A stretch of 64,000 bases of DNA. Origin: GCA-2720975 sp964469565 (lineage in GTDB: Bacteria; Planctomycetota; UBA1135; GCA-002686595). Position 1 is the stretch's first letter; each line of letters starts with the position of its first letter. A model generated the notes under the pieces. It saw only the letters and a program-made list of their open reading frames with translations, was not told the origin of the DNA and made no database searches. The stretch covers positions 1 through 64,000 of the forward strand of contig CAYXZD010000009.1 of the NCBI GenBank assembly GCA_964469565.1, written 5' to 3'. Of the stretch, positions 8,358-16,842 are shown piece by piece. A program made the position numbers and the translations under genes.

Positions 8358-9563
8358 ATGCCAGTCCCCGCCGATCCTCCCGAACATGCAGCAAGGTTTA
8401 GGCAGGTAGTCTCCATTACCCTTGCAGGGGCCATCGCCCTTGCCGTTCATGGGCTCCTTTGGAAGGGCAGCTATGGATTCTTCTCAGGGCACATGGATTT
8501 CAATCGTGGTGCGCTGGAAGATTTCTTGGGCGTCTACCTGCCCGCAGCTGAGCAAATGGCTGGGGGAGGGGGGGGAGTCCAGGGGTTCATCTACGGCCCA
8601 GTTTTCGCATGGGCGCTGCAGCCATTCGTTGCCCTCGGCCCCAGTACGGCTTCCAGTCTTTGGTTGGGCCTGCAGTTTGCGGCGGCTCTAGGACTAATCG
8701 TGCTTGGATGGCGGGTAGTTTCTGCCTCGGCGCCCGGCCTGGCCCCGCGTTGGTTGGCTCCGGCCTACGTCCTCGCAGCTGGGCTTTCTTTCCCACTCGC
8801 ACACAATCTTCACTGGGGTCAGGTGAGCACCTTGATTGTGCTTGCCATCGTCCATGCGGCTGGCACCCGGCGTGAAAATCTTGCTGGAGTTGTGATTGGC
8901 TGTACCGCGGCTGTCAAGTTCTACCCTGGGGTGTTCCTCGTACTGTTTCTATTCGGAGGTCAGCGCAAGGCCTTTGCTTGTGGCATGGTGACGGTGGCAC
9001 TGGTTTCCCTCCTGCCTGTACTCCAATTGGGATGGGCAGGGGCGATGGAGGATTACGTGGGGGTCCTGCGGCAATTGAGCCAGCACTCTGGGGCCGCTGG
9101 CTCTTGGATACAGGCCGACAACAATCAGAGCCTTGCTGCAGTTCTTGGGCGCCTCCCAAACACGTCCTTGATGGCGGTGTGGTGCTACGCTGGAGTCGGC
9201 GTTCTGGTGGCGTGCTGGCTGGGCAGCTTGTCAGTGAGGTGGATGAATGCGGGCACCCCCCAAGCGCGGGTTCTGTCCATGGCTCTAGCCCTATTGACTC
9301 TGCCCCTGGTGCTGAGCCCGAGTTGGCCCCATTACTTCGCAGGCTTACCCTTCATCCAGTGTTTCTTGGCCCGCTGGGCGGGGCGTGATTCTTGGGCGTG
9401 GGTGTCCATTGGCCTCTCTGTGGCTCTGAGCACTTGCCCCTTTTTTAGGTGGGTGGGCGACCCTGAACTGTATGGCCGCTACGGGTTCTTGCTCGCCTCG
9501 AACCTAGTGCTGATCCCAGCGCTCTTGCGAGTGGGGGGCCAGGTGACCTCACCGGCGCGCTAG
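8358..9563 (+). CDS. GT87-family (DUF2029) polytopic glycosyltransferase
   Basis: About 401 residues with some ten hydrophobic segments. The short periplasmic loop after TM1 carries DFNRGALEDFLGVYLPAA, and HNLHWGQVSTLIV and AAVKFYPGVFLVLF are the typical patterns of GT87 polyprenol-phosphate-mannose-dependent mannosyltransferases (PimE-like, DUF2029). It would transfer a sugar from a lipid carrier to an exported glycan or glycolipid; donor and acceptor are unknown. ATG at 8358 with GGGGGG seven bases upstream was preferred over TTG at 8334. A G8 run (around 8569-8576) codes a Gly stretch in the first extracellular loop. Confidence 0.82.
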   Translation: MPVPADPPEHAARFRQVVSITLAGAIALAVHGLLWKGSYGFFSGHMDFNRGALEDFLGVYLPAAEQMAGGGGGVQGFIYGPVFAWALQPFVALGPSTASSLWLGLQFAAALGLIVLGWRVVSASAPGLAPRWLAPAYVLAAGLSFPLAHNLHWGQVSTLIVLAIVHAAGTRRENLAGVVIGCTAAVKFYPGVFLVLFLFGGQRKAFACGMVTVALVSLLPVLQLGWAGAMEDYVGVLRQLSQHSGAAGSWIQADNNQSLAAVLGRLPNTSLMAVWCYAGVGVLVACWLGSLSVRWMNAGTPQARVLSMALALLTLPLVLSPSWPHYFAGLPFIQCFLARWAGRDSWAWVSIGLSVALSTCPFFRWVGDPELYGRYGFLLASNLVLIPALLRVGGQVTSPAR

Positions 9564-9575
9564 TCTAGTGCTCGT

Positions 9576-11162
9576 TTATTCTTGACCACCGCGGTCTGAT
9601 TCGGCTCGGGGGGAGCATTCACACTTCTGATCTCCGCAGGTGCATATTCCATCCTGAGCGCAGCTACACTCGCTCTCGTCGGCCGTCCCGGCTCCCCCGC
9701 CGTAGCCGAGTCCCTCGAGGTCGCCCTTTCGTTGCTCGGAACTCTCCCTTCCAAGGTTGCTCTCGGTGGGATACTCGAGAAGAAACAACTCCAATGCCTG
9801 TTGCAGCCGTTCGACTACCTGCGGTTGGCTTTGAGCGACGTCGTGGCGCTCCATGGGGTCGTCAATGAGATTGAAAAGTTCCACGTCACGTGCAGGGAAG
9901 TAATGGGTGGGTGCGATCAGCTTCCAACCACTGGTCGCTTCCCGCACACTGCGACTTTCAAGTATGGAGCTGTAAACCTTGTCTCGGTCAATGCCCTCCT
10001 CTGTGAACGACGGGACAAGGCTTTGTCCGTGGAGCCCCTCGGGTAGTTCGCACTTGCACAACTCGAGTAGCGTTGGGAACAGGTCGATGTTTTCCACCGG
10101 GCCATCGATCACAAACCCCTCAGGGATTCCGGGTCCCTTCAAGATCATGGGCGTTGCGATGAGTTCCTCATATTGCACCTTACCGTGTTGCCGGAAAAAG
10201 TGCTGGGTGGGCGTTGCAGGGTTTGCCGCTGGGCCTGGCGGGGACTCATGGTCGTACAGGCCCTCGCCGTGGTCTGAAACGACCGCCACGATTGTGTTTT
10301 CGAGCACTCCCTGCCTGTCGAGGAAGTCGAGCACGATTCCAATGAACTCGTCGACCGTGCGCACCTCCTGGTCATAACATGCGTTGTGGTGACCCATGGT
10401 TTCCCACTCACCCGGGGCACCGAGCTCGCCGTTGTAGCGACTGGCAAAGAGCTCACGTTGACGCTTGAAATCCCAGTCTGCAGGGGCGACGGGCAACTGT
10501 TCGTCAAACCGCGGATTGGGCTGGTAGGGCCCGTGGGGATCCATGAAGTGGAGATAGGCAAAAAAAGGCGGCAGACTTCCGTCCTTTTCGGGCTCGGTGA
10601 TGCGGCTCAGTGGATCTGCGGCATCACCCACGAGTTCGGCGGCCTCCCGCGCAGGGCGAGTGCGGCCGTTCTGACCGATCTTCTTGCTGCGCGAGCTGTA
10701 CTGATCAAACCCCCGGTCGAATTCATCCTCTTGGGAGAGAAGCCCGTTTCCCACGACTCCCAAGGTGCGATACCCGCTGCCCTTGAACACCTCGGCGAGG
10801 GTGGGCCCATCGTCGAAGAAAACGTCTCGGTAAGAGGTGACGTAGCGCCCTTGCATCATGGATACCATCGAGGGTTGCGTCCACGAGGCTTGGGCCGTCA
10901 CGTCACTGGCACGGGTTCCTCTCGCGGCGAGGGCGTCCATCACCGGAGAGGTCGGGCGCTCGTAGCCATAGGACGAAAGGCGATCGGCACGTAGGGTGTC
11001 GACCACGATGAGCAGCACGTTGGGTCGTCCAGTGGATGGCTCTTGGCCAGGGTCCGACGTGCAGGCGAATCCGCAGAAACACAATCCCAGCATGCCTGCC
11101 AAGACGGGCCAGGCAATCCTCCTCTGGGAATCTGGGAGGGGGGAGGGACCTAGATCGCGCAT
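9576..11162 (-). CDS. Lipoprotein sulfatase-like hydrolase with Thr nucleophile position and CxC tail
   Basis: A 528-residue alkaline-phosphatase-superfamily enzyme. A lipobox (GFAC, Cys34) anchors it to a membrane. Metal-binding Asp55 is in IVVDTLRADRL. Where formylglycine sulfatases have CxPSR this protein has SWT95-Q-P-S-M, so Thr rather than Cys occupies the nucleophile position, as in phosphoethanolamine transferases and in the SWTxPS sulfatase-like group. Second metal site: SDHGEGLYDH. The last 40 residues form a Cys-rich tail with three CxC pairs (Cys499/501, 507/509, 514/516). It is therefore more likely a phosphatase/phosphotransferase-like or unusual sulfatase than a classical formylglycine enzyme. 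Convergent with the GT87 gene, 12 bp apart. Confidence 0.88.
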   Translation of the reverse strand: MRDLGPSPLPDSQRRIAWPVLAGMLGLCFCGFACTSDPGQEPSTGRPNVLLIVVDTLRADRLSSYGYERPTSPVMDALAARGTRASDVTAQASWTQPSMVSMMQGRYVTSYRDVFFDDGPTLAEVFKGSGYRTLGVVGNGLLSQEDEFDRGFDQYSSRSKKIGQNGRTRPAREAAELVGDAADPLSRITEPEKDGSLPPFFAYLHFMDPHGPYQPNPRFDEQLPVAPADWDFKRQRELFASRYNGELGAPGEWETMGHHNACYDQEVRTVDEFIGIVLDFLDRQGVLENTIVAVVSDHGEGLYDHESPPGPAANPATPTQHFFRQHGKVQYEELIATPMILKGPGIPEGFVIDGPVENIDLFPTLLELCKCELPEGLHGQSLVPSFTEEGIDRDKVYSSILESRSVREATSGWKLIAPTHYFPARDVELFNLIDDPMERHDVAQSQPQVVERLQQALELFLLEYPTESNLGRESSEQRKGDLEGLGYGGGAGTADESECSCAQDGICTCGDQKCECSPRAESDRGGQE

Positions 11163-11168
11163 GCTCTG

Positions 11169-11174
11169 ATTCTA
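11169..11174 (-). promoter_or_regulatory. Candidate -10 box, leaderless start of the sulfatase-like lipoprotein
   Basis: TAGAAT on the minus strand, six bases (CAGAGC) before the ATG at 11162. No -35-like hexamer at the usual distance. Confidence 0.45.
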
Positions 11175-11246
11175 CCCCTTGGTCCCTCCGGCTGCCACGC
11201 GGGTGTTGCCTGCTAGGTTGGCGGGAATCACCATTATCTAAACGAG

Positions 11247-11252
11247 TAGGAT
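11247..11252 (+). promoter_or_regulatory. Candidate -10 box upstream of the cytochrome/YHS gene
   Basis: TAGGAT seven bases before an in-frame ATG at 11260; TACAAT lies at 11255-11260 as a second possibility. Either would drive the cytochrome/LRR/YHS gene. Confidence 0.35.
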
Positions 11253-11298
11253 GGCTACAATGGGACGACCCTCTGACACTCACCTCCCTTGGCTCAAC

Positions 11299-12720
11299 AT
11301 GATCATCCGCATATCGCTTTTCTTGCGCCTCGCCCTTCCTCTTTGCCTGCTGATTACGCCGGCAGCGGCCACGGATGTGGACTTCCTCAAAGACGTCTAC
11401 CCCTTGTTCGAGAAACACTGCAATAGTTGTCACGGTCCCAAGAAACAAAAGGGGAATCTGCGATTCGATCGTTATGAGGGTTGGTTTGAGGGCGAGGAGG
11501 ATTTTATTCCGGTCGTTCCAGGCAAGCCTGAGCTCAGCACGGTGATCGAGTTCATCACCCTTGATGAAGATGATCCAGACCTGATGCCTAAGAAGGCGGC
11601 CAAGCTCTCCGACGAAGACATTCATACGATCCGGACTTGGATTGAGGAAGGGGCCAAGTGGGAGCAGCCGCCCGAGCCAGAAGTCGCCCCCGATCCCCTG
11701 CAACTCCCGGCTCTCACCCCCGAGCAATTGGAATCTCGGGCACGGGCACTTGTGGCCTTAGAGAGGGCGGGGCTCAAGGCCAGTGTCATCGCTGAGGGGC
11801 GTGACGCACTCGAGGTCAACCTGAGTCTCATGCGAAAGGAGGGGGGGGACGAACATGTGGCTGTACTGTCCGGGCTCGAGCCCGTTCTAATCTGGGCCAA
11901 TCTCTCCGGGACATCGCTCACCGATTCAGGCTTGGCACAGTTGGGAAGCTTCAACAGGTTGCGTCGTCTCAACCTATCGGGGACGGCCATCACGGACGCT
12001 GGTCTCAGGCACTTGGCGGGGCTGGGCGAATTGCGTTCACTCAACCTCTATAACACTGCTGTGACGGATGCTGGCCTGGTCCATCTGCGTGGGCTGGCCA
12101 ATCTGGAGCGGCTTTACCTGTGGGGCACGGAAGTTAGTGAAGCGGGAGCCCAAGCGTTCCGAGCCCAGCGTGACACGATCAGGGTCAACATTGGGACCGA
12201 CCTAGTTGTGCATGAAATCAAGGCCGAGCCACCGATCAACGAGCTCTGTCCTGTGAAGGGTAAGCCTGTCAATCCAGCCTGCATGTCCCTGCTCGATGGC
12301 AAGAAGGTAGGACTGTGCTGTGGGGACTGTAAGGCGGTTTTTGAGGCCGACCCCGAGGCCTATCGAGCCAAGCTGCCAGGCTTTGAGAAAGGCCCGATCA
12401 ACGATCTCTGTCCCGTTTCAGGCAAGCAGATTGCCGAGGGTTGCACGTCGGAATACGAGGGTAAGCTCGTTGGTTTCTGCTGCGGGAAGTGCAAGGCTGA
12501 ATTTGAGAAGGATCCCAATCCGCTCCTCGAGAAGCTTGGATTGGTGCCAGCTCCGGTGCCCCAGGTGCTCAATACTGTTTGCCCCGTAGGCGACAAGCCC
12601 GCGAAGCCGGAAGTGACAACTACCTACAAGGGGCGCAAAGTGGCTTTTTGTTGCTCAAAGTGCAAGGGAGCCTTCGAAGCTGACCCCGAGATGTTTATTG
12701 GGAAGCTAGACAAGGAGTAG
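11299..12720 (+). CDS. Planctomycete-type cytochrome c with LRR and three YHS-like Cys modules
   Basis: About 473 residues. A signal peptide (to PAAA, near 24) is followed by a c-type heme site C41-N-S-C-H45 in the PSCyt1 context (FEKHCNSCHGPKKQKG, then LMPKKAAKLSDEDI). A middle region carries four leucine-rich repeats of the AMN1 type (LRRLNLSGTAITDAGLRHL and relatives, about 185-285). The C-terminus has three tandem modules of about 48 residues, each with CPVxGK/D, then GKxVxFCCxxCKxxFExDPE, resembling YHS/TRASH metal-sensing domains. Export to the periplasm and metal binding are likely; the role is not established. ATG at 11299 starts the signal peptide cleanly; in-frame ATGs at 11251 and 11260 exist. 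The 3' end overlaps the convergent mqnE by 26 bp. Confidence 0.85.
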   Translation: MIIRISLFLRLALPLCLLITPAAATDVDFLKDVYPLFEKHCNSCHGPKKQKGNLRFDRYEGWFEGEEDFIPVVPGKPELSTVIEFITLDEDDPDLMPKKAAKLSDEDIHTIRTWIEEGAKWEQPPEPEVAPDPLQLPALTPEQLESRARALVALERAGLKASVIAEGRDALEVNLSLMRKEGGDEHVAVLSGLEPVLIWANLSGTSLTDSGLAQLGSFNRLRRLNLSGTAITDAGLRHLAGLGELRSLNLYNTAVTDAGLVHLRGLANLERLYLWGTEVSEAGAQAFRAQRDTIRVNIGTDLVVHEIKAEPPINELCPVKGKPVNPACMSLLDGKKVGLCCGDCKAVFEADPEAYRAKLPGFEKGPINDLCPVSGKQIAEGCTSEYEGKLVGFCCGKCKAEFEKDPNPLLEKLGLVPAPVPQVLNTVCPVGDKPAKPEVTTTYKGRKVAFCCSKCKGAFEADPEMFIGKLDKE

Positions 12721-13873
12721 AGCTCGCTTCTTCCGACCAAATCACGTTGTAGACCGTGTCCCGTTCCACGGGCACGCGACCCGCATCTCGGATCCAGCGC
12801 AGGAGTTCTTCGCGCTTGACGGACTGGGGCGTGGTGGCACCGGCCTCGTGGTAGATGCGCTCTTCGACGACAGTTCCGTCTACATCGTTGGCGCCGTAGG
12901 AGAGGGCCACCTGGGCGAGGGGGATCCCCAGCATGATCCAGTAGGCTTTGATGTGGGGGATGTTGTCGAGCATGAGGCGGCCTACAGCGATTTCCCTTAA
13001 CTCATCGAGTCCCGTGGGCCCGGGGAGATGGGACCATTCTGTATTCTCGGGATGGAAAGAGAGGGGGATGTAGCACTGCAAACCACCCGTCTCATCTTGC
13101 AAGAGGCGTAGGCGGTCCAGATGATCCACGCGCTCCTCGGGAGTCTCTATGTGGCCGTGCAACATGGTCGCATTGCTCTTGAGCCCGGCCTCGTGGACAG
13201 TGCGGCTGGTCTCAATCCACTCGTCCCCTGTGTTCTTAATGTGGTATCCCTCGCGGTGGATGCGTTCTGCGAAGACCTCAGCGCCTCCCCCTGGGCAGGA
13301 TCCTAGTCCGGCCTCGATCAGCTCGGGTAAGACCTCGCTCAGTGGCTTTTTCGCCCTTTGAGCAATCTGAATCAACTCGACCATGGTGAAGGCCTTGATG
13401 TGAATTTCAGGGCGTTCACCTTTGACGGCCCGCAAAATGTCGAGGTAGTACTCGTAGGAGAGTTTTGGGTAGACCCCAGCCACCATGTGAACCTCGGTCA
13501 CAGGTTCGTGCAGGTTTTCTCGAATCTTCTCCGCGATTTCCTCGGGCGACATCACATACGCCCCTTCTTGCCCAGGCAGTCGTTGGAAAGCACAGAACCG
13601 GCAGAGCTTATTGCAGATGTTCGTGTAGTTGATGTGCTGATTGACGTTGAAAAACGCGCGGTCCCCATGCATGCGTTCACGCACATGATTGGCAAGCGCT
13701 CCAACAAAGTGGATGTCCTCAGCGGAATAGAGGGCGAGGCCATCGGCGCGGCTGAGGCGGGTACCGTTGAGAACCTTTTCAGTTTGCTCGACAAGGCCCG
13801 CCTTGCGGGCTCCGGCTTCCAGATCGGTGTGGCTAGGGGAGCTGCCTGAGGAGTGTACGTTCGGGGAAGTCAT
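12695..13873 (-). CDS. mqnE: Aminofutalosine synthase MqnE (radical SAM)
   Basis: A 392-residue radical SAM enzyme of the CofH/MqnE/MqnC group. The [4Fe-4S] ligands are Cys87, Cys91 and Cys94 in INYTNICNKLCRFCAF. GANDVDGTVVEERI and HEAGATTP near the C-terminus are MqnE-like. It makes aminofutalosine from enolpyruvyl-benzoate and SAM in the futalosine route to menaquinone. The ATG overlaps the last codons of mqnC by four bases (ATGA type), so the two are translationally coupled. mqnA, mqnB and mqnD are not in this window. The assignment to MqnE rather than CofH rests on pairing with mqnC and the TNIC-K-C context. Confidence 0.9.
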   Translation of the reverse strand: MTSPNVHSSGSSPSHTDLEAGARKAGLVEQTEKVLNGTRLSRADGLALYSAEDIHFVGALANHVRERMHGDRAFFNVNQHINYTNICNKLCRFCAFQRLPGQEGAYVMSPEEIAEKIRENLHEPVTEVHMVAGVYPKLSYEYYLDILRAVKGERPEIHIKAFTMVELIQIAQRAKKPLSEVLPELIEAGLGSCPGGGAEVFAERIHREGYHIKNTGDEWIETSRTVHEAGLKSNATMLHGHIETPEERVDHLDRLRLLQDETGGLQCYIPLSFHPENTEWSHLPGPTGLDELREIAVGRLMLDNIPHIKAYWIMLGIPLAQVALSYGANDVDGTVVEERIYHEAGATTPQSVKREELLRWIRDAGRVPVERDTVYNVIWSEEASSTPCLASQ

Positions 13874-15102
13874 GATGCGGTGGCAGCTGTGGCGGCCTTA
13901 TGAGTGGCGGCTTCCTCGCGGCAACTAGGCCAGGGGGGTGCATCCTCTCGTTCATCCACGAGGCCATACCAAGAGTTGCGCTGGCGGGGTTCAAAGCCAG
14001 CGTTTGAGATGAGATGTTCGAGATGCTGAATGGGGGCGAGGTGAAAACAGCCGGCGGCGGACACCACGTTTTCCTCGATCATGGTGCCGCCAAAGTCATT
14101 GGCCCCATAGCGCAGGCTGACTTGGGCAAGGCTCATCCCTTGGGTAACGTAACTCGTTTGGATGTTTTCGAAGTTGTCGAGGAAGATTCGAGCCAGGGCC
14201 TGCAGGCGTAGGTAGAGGGCGGGGGTCGTGGTAGCGGGGTACTTGTGCTCTTCGGGAACCCCTTGGGGTTGGGTGTTCCAGCAGGCAAAGGCCGTGAAGC
14301 CGCCCGTCTCGTCTTGCAAGTCACGCAGGCGGGAAAGGTGTTCTACCCGTTCGGCTGGAGTCTCCACATTCCCGTACATCATCGTCGCCGAAGAGCGCAG
14401 GCCTGCTTCATGTACCTTGCGGTGCACTTCAAGCCACCGGTCAGTGTCGGTTTTTTTGGGTGCGATGATCTTGCGTACACGTTCGACGAGCATCTCTGCA
14501 CCTGCTCCCGGCAGAGAGCCCAAGCCAGCCTCCTTCAGGTCGGCAATCACATCTTCAAGCTTGCGTTTCTCCACGCGGGAGAAATGGTCGATCTCGGGGG
14601 CGGAAAGGGCGTGGCAGTTGATGGCGAATCGTTCAGTGATGTCAGCGATGAGCTCAGACCACCAGTCCGAGAGGAGATAGGGGTGGTGCCCCCCCTGCAT
14701 CAAGAGTTGCTGTCCTCCGAGGTCGACGGTTTCCTGCACCTTGCGGTAAATGTCATCCCGCGAGAGCACGTAGGCTTGGGCGTCGGTCGGACTACGGTAG
14801 AATGCGCAGAACCCACAATCGGTGACGCATACATTGGTCGGGTTGATGTTGCGATCAACGATGTAGGTCACCCGGGGCGTGGGGTGCAGGCGAGAGCGCA
14901 CTCCGTCTGCCATGCGGGCCAGAGTGAGTAAGTCCGCCTGGTCGTGGAGGAAAAGGGCTTCCTCACAGCTCAGGCGCTCACCTGCCTCCACCTTGGATTC
15001 TAAGTGGGCGAGCTCCGAACGCAGGGGGCTGCTGCGTGCAGTTGACGCGAGCGGAGCGCGCCACTGGAGGTGGGGTTGTTGAATGGATGGGGTAACAGTC
15101 AC
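13870..15102 (-). CDS. mqnC: Cyclic dehypoxanthinyl futalosine synthase MqnC (radical SAM)
   Basis: About 410 residues from GTG at 15102. Cluster ligands Cys92, Cys96, Cys99 are in DRNINPTNVCVTDCGFCAFYRSP, the MqnC signature; QGGHHP, GLGSLPGAGAE and GANDFGGTMIEENV follow as expected. It cyclises dehypoxanthine futalosine with a SAM-derived radical in menaquinone synthesis. The open frame runs to 15246 and would overlap the divergent glycyl-tRNA synthetase; GTG at 15102 was chosen because a perfect TATAAT lies seven bases upstream, which would give a leaderless transcript starting at this codon. About 30 extra residues precede the usual MqnC N-terminus. Confidence 0.9.
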   Translation of the reverse strand: MTVTPSIQQPHLQWRAPLASTARSSPLRSELAHLESKVEAGERLSCEEALFLHDQADLLTLARMADGVRSRLHPTPRVTYIVDRNINPTNVCVTDCGFCAFYRSPTDAQAYVLSRDDIYRKVQETVDLGGQQLLMQGGHHPYLLSDWWSELIADITERFAINCHALSAPEIDHFSRVEKRKLEDVIADLKEAGLGSLPGAGAEMLVERVRKIIAPKKTDTDRWLEVHRKVHEAGLRSSATMMYGNVETPAERVEHLSRLRDLQDETGGFTAFACWNTQPQGVPEEHKYPATTTPALYLRLQALARIFLDNFENIQTSYVTQGMSLAQVSLRYGANDFGGTMIEENVVSAAGCFHLAPIQHLEHLISNAGFEPRQRNSWYGLVDEREDAPPWPSCREEAATHKAATAATAS

Positions 15103-15109
15103 GGCGGAG

Positions 15110-15115
15110 ATTATA
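15110..15115 (-). promoter_or_regulatory. Perfect TATAAT -10 box for mqnC-mqnE, leaderless
   Basis: TATAAT on the minus strand, seven bases before GTG at 15102. With normal -10 to +1 spacing the first transcribed base would be the G of the start codon. No clear -35. Confidence 0.55.
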
Positions 15116-15196
15116 GGGACTCTTGGCGGCTTGAGGTGGGCCCGAGGGGTGGTAGACTCACCGCGCCGCGAATCCCCTAGAAGTCTCCTCAGTAGT

Positions 15197-16558
15197 ATGG
15201 CCAAGAAACCAGCCTCGAAAATGGACCTGATCGTCTCCCTGTGCAAGCGCAGGGGGTTTGTGTTCCAAGCTTCCGAGATCTACGGAGGGGTAGGCAACAC
15301 CTACGACTACGGCCCCTTGGGGGTGGAACTCCTCAGGCGTGTCAAAGAGGCCTGGTGGAACCGCGTGGTTGTCGAGCGATCCGATGTGGTGGGCCTAGAC
15401 TCTGCCATTATCCAGCACCCCAAGGTGTGGGAAACGTCGGGGCACGTGGGCGGGTTCAGCGACCCAATGGTGGACTGCAAGCGATGCAAGGCCCGCTTCA
15501 GAGCGGATAAGCTTGAGGATGCGCATTGCCCGGAAAAGCCGAGCAAGCAGCCTGGGGAGTGTGAGGGGGAACTGACTGAGGCGCGCGAGTTCAATCTGAT
15601 GTTCAAGACAACTCTTGGACCTGTGGAGCAGAGCGGGGCCACCGCCTATTTGCGCCCCGAGACAGCGCAGGGAATCTTCCTGAATTTCAAGAACGTGATG
15701 GAGTCCGCCCGACAACGGCCGCCCTTTGGCATTGCTCAGATTGGCAAGTCATTTCGTAATGAGATTACGCCGGGGAACTTTGTATTCCGCACGCGAGAGT
15801 TTGAACAGGCAGAGATGGAGTTCTTCGTGCCGCCGGATGAAGGGCAGAAGTGGTTCGAGTTTTGGCGCGATGAGCGGTTCAAGTGGTATACCGATTTAGG
15901 CATCGACCCTAAGAAACTGCGGCTGCGCGATCACGATGCGAGCGAATTGGCCCACTATGCCAAGGCCACAGCGGACGTAGAGTACCTCTACCCCTTTGGG
16001 TGGGGTGAATTAGAAGGGATCGCCAATCGAGGTGACTTTGACCTTAGCCGGCATTCTGAGGCGACTGGCACGGACCTAGTCTTTTTTGATCCCCAGACCA
16101 AGGAGCGATATACACCCTTTGTGATTGAACCTGCCGGTGGAATCAATCGCATGGCGCTGACCTTTCTGATCGACGCTTACGAAGAGCAGCAACTCGAAAA
16201 AGATACGCGGGTGGTGCTCCACCTGCACCCTGAAATCGCGCCCATCACGGTGGCGGTGTTCCCCCTTGTGAAGAAGGACGGCATGCCTGAGAAGGCGCGG
16301 GAAATCGAGTCCGGGTTGCGTAAGGCGCGGCTGTCAGTCTTCTATGATGAAAAGGGCGCCATCGGTCGCCGCTACCGTCGCCAAGATGAAGTTGGGACTC
16401 CCTATTGTGTCACCGTGGACGGTGACACTCTCAGCAGTGACGTCGTCACCGTGCGCCATCGCGACTCGATGGAACAGGAGAAAGTACCCGTGGCGGATCT
16501 TCGCACCTATTTGGAGGAGTCGAGTCGTTCTTGGACCCGTCCAGATTCTGAGTCGTAG
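15197..16558 (+). CDS. glyS: Glycyl-tRNA synthetase, alpha2 dimeric class
   Basis: A 453-residue class II aminoacyl-tRNA synthetase that charges tRNA-Gly. The N-terminus has CKRRGFVFQASEIYGGVGNTYDYGPLG; motif 2 is seen in IGKSFRNEITPGNFVFRTREFEQAEMEFF, motif 3 in EPAGGINRMALTFL, and the C-terminal anticodon-binding domain begins around IAPITVAVFPLV. This is the single-chain homodimeric type, not the alpha2beta2 GlyQ/GlyS type. The ATG at 15197 fits the family N-terminus; the longer frame from 15083 would cover the divergent mqnC promoter. TAGACT at 15152-15157 is a possible -10. Cytoplasmic, housekeeping. Confidence 0.95.
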   Translation: MAKKPASKMDLIVSLCKRRGFVFQASEIYGGVGNTYDYGPLGVELLRRVKEAWWNRVVVERSDVVGLDSAIIQHPKVWETSGHVGGFSDPMVDCKRCKARFRADKLEDAHCPEKPSKQPGECEGELTEAREFNLMFKTTLGPVEQSGATAYLRPETAQGIFLNFKNVMESARQRPPFGIAQIGKSFRNEITPGNFVFRTREFEQAEMEFFVPPDEGQKWFEFWRDERFKWYTDLGIDPKKLRLRDHDASELAHYAKATADVEYLYPFGWGELEGIANRGDFDLSRHSEATGTDLVFFDPQTKERYTPFVIEPAGGINRMALTFLIDAYEEQQLEKDTRVVLHLHPEIAPITVAVFPLVKKDGMPEKAREIESGLRKARLSVFYDEKGAIGRRYRRQDEVGTPYCVTVDGDTLSSDVVTVRHRDSMEQEKVPVADLRTYLEESSRSWTRPDSES

Positions 16559-16571
16559 GCTCTAGAGTCGA

Positions 16572-16613
16572 CCGGCTTGTCAGGGCCGGCTTGGCAGGGC
16601 CGGCTTGGCAGGG
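16572..16613. repeat. Three tandem 14-bp repeats downstream of glyS
   Basis: CCGGCTTGKCAGGG occurs three times head to tail (first copy has T, the other two G at position nine), with a degenerate fourth copy beginning at 16614. The GGCCGGC junctions are self-complementary, so the transcript could fold into short stems. It lies in the 284-bp gap between glyS and the selenoprotein candidate; possibly the glyS 3' end. Confidence 0.75.
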
Positions 16614-16764
16614 CTGGCGGGTATTGGGAGGGTGCCAGGGTAGTCCTGCGCGGGTGTTTCACTCCTAAGGGGACTAGGCAAACCCTGGGCGCATGACTTT
16701 CTGGGCGGCTCTGTGTATCAAACCCGCGTAAGTTTTCCGATGAATGTGCGTGTCGAAATGGCAT

Positions 16765-16773
16765 TGGTATAAA
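16765..16773 (+). promoter_or_regulatory. Candidate extended -10 promoter for the thioredoxin-like gene
   Basis: TGG-TATAAA is an extended -10 (TGnTATAAT-like). It would give a leader of about 65 nt before ATG 16843. A GTACCC box lies just after it. The -35 region is weak. Confidence 0.4.
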
Positions 16774-16842
16774 CTCGGTACCCTGTCACCCGGTCGTCGA
16801 CTCGTCGGGTTCCTTCCTGTGTCCTAGTCGCACATTGTCACC

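Noticed and set aside
14245..14931. Long plus-strand frame opposite mqnC (228 aa), and similar frames opposite the DUF1080 fusion
   Set aside because: They lie wholly within well-supported genes on the other strand, lack start signals and show no recognised domain; typical shadows in GC-rich DNA.
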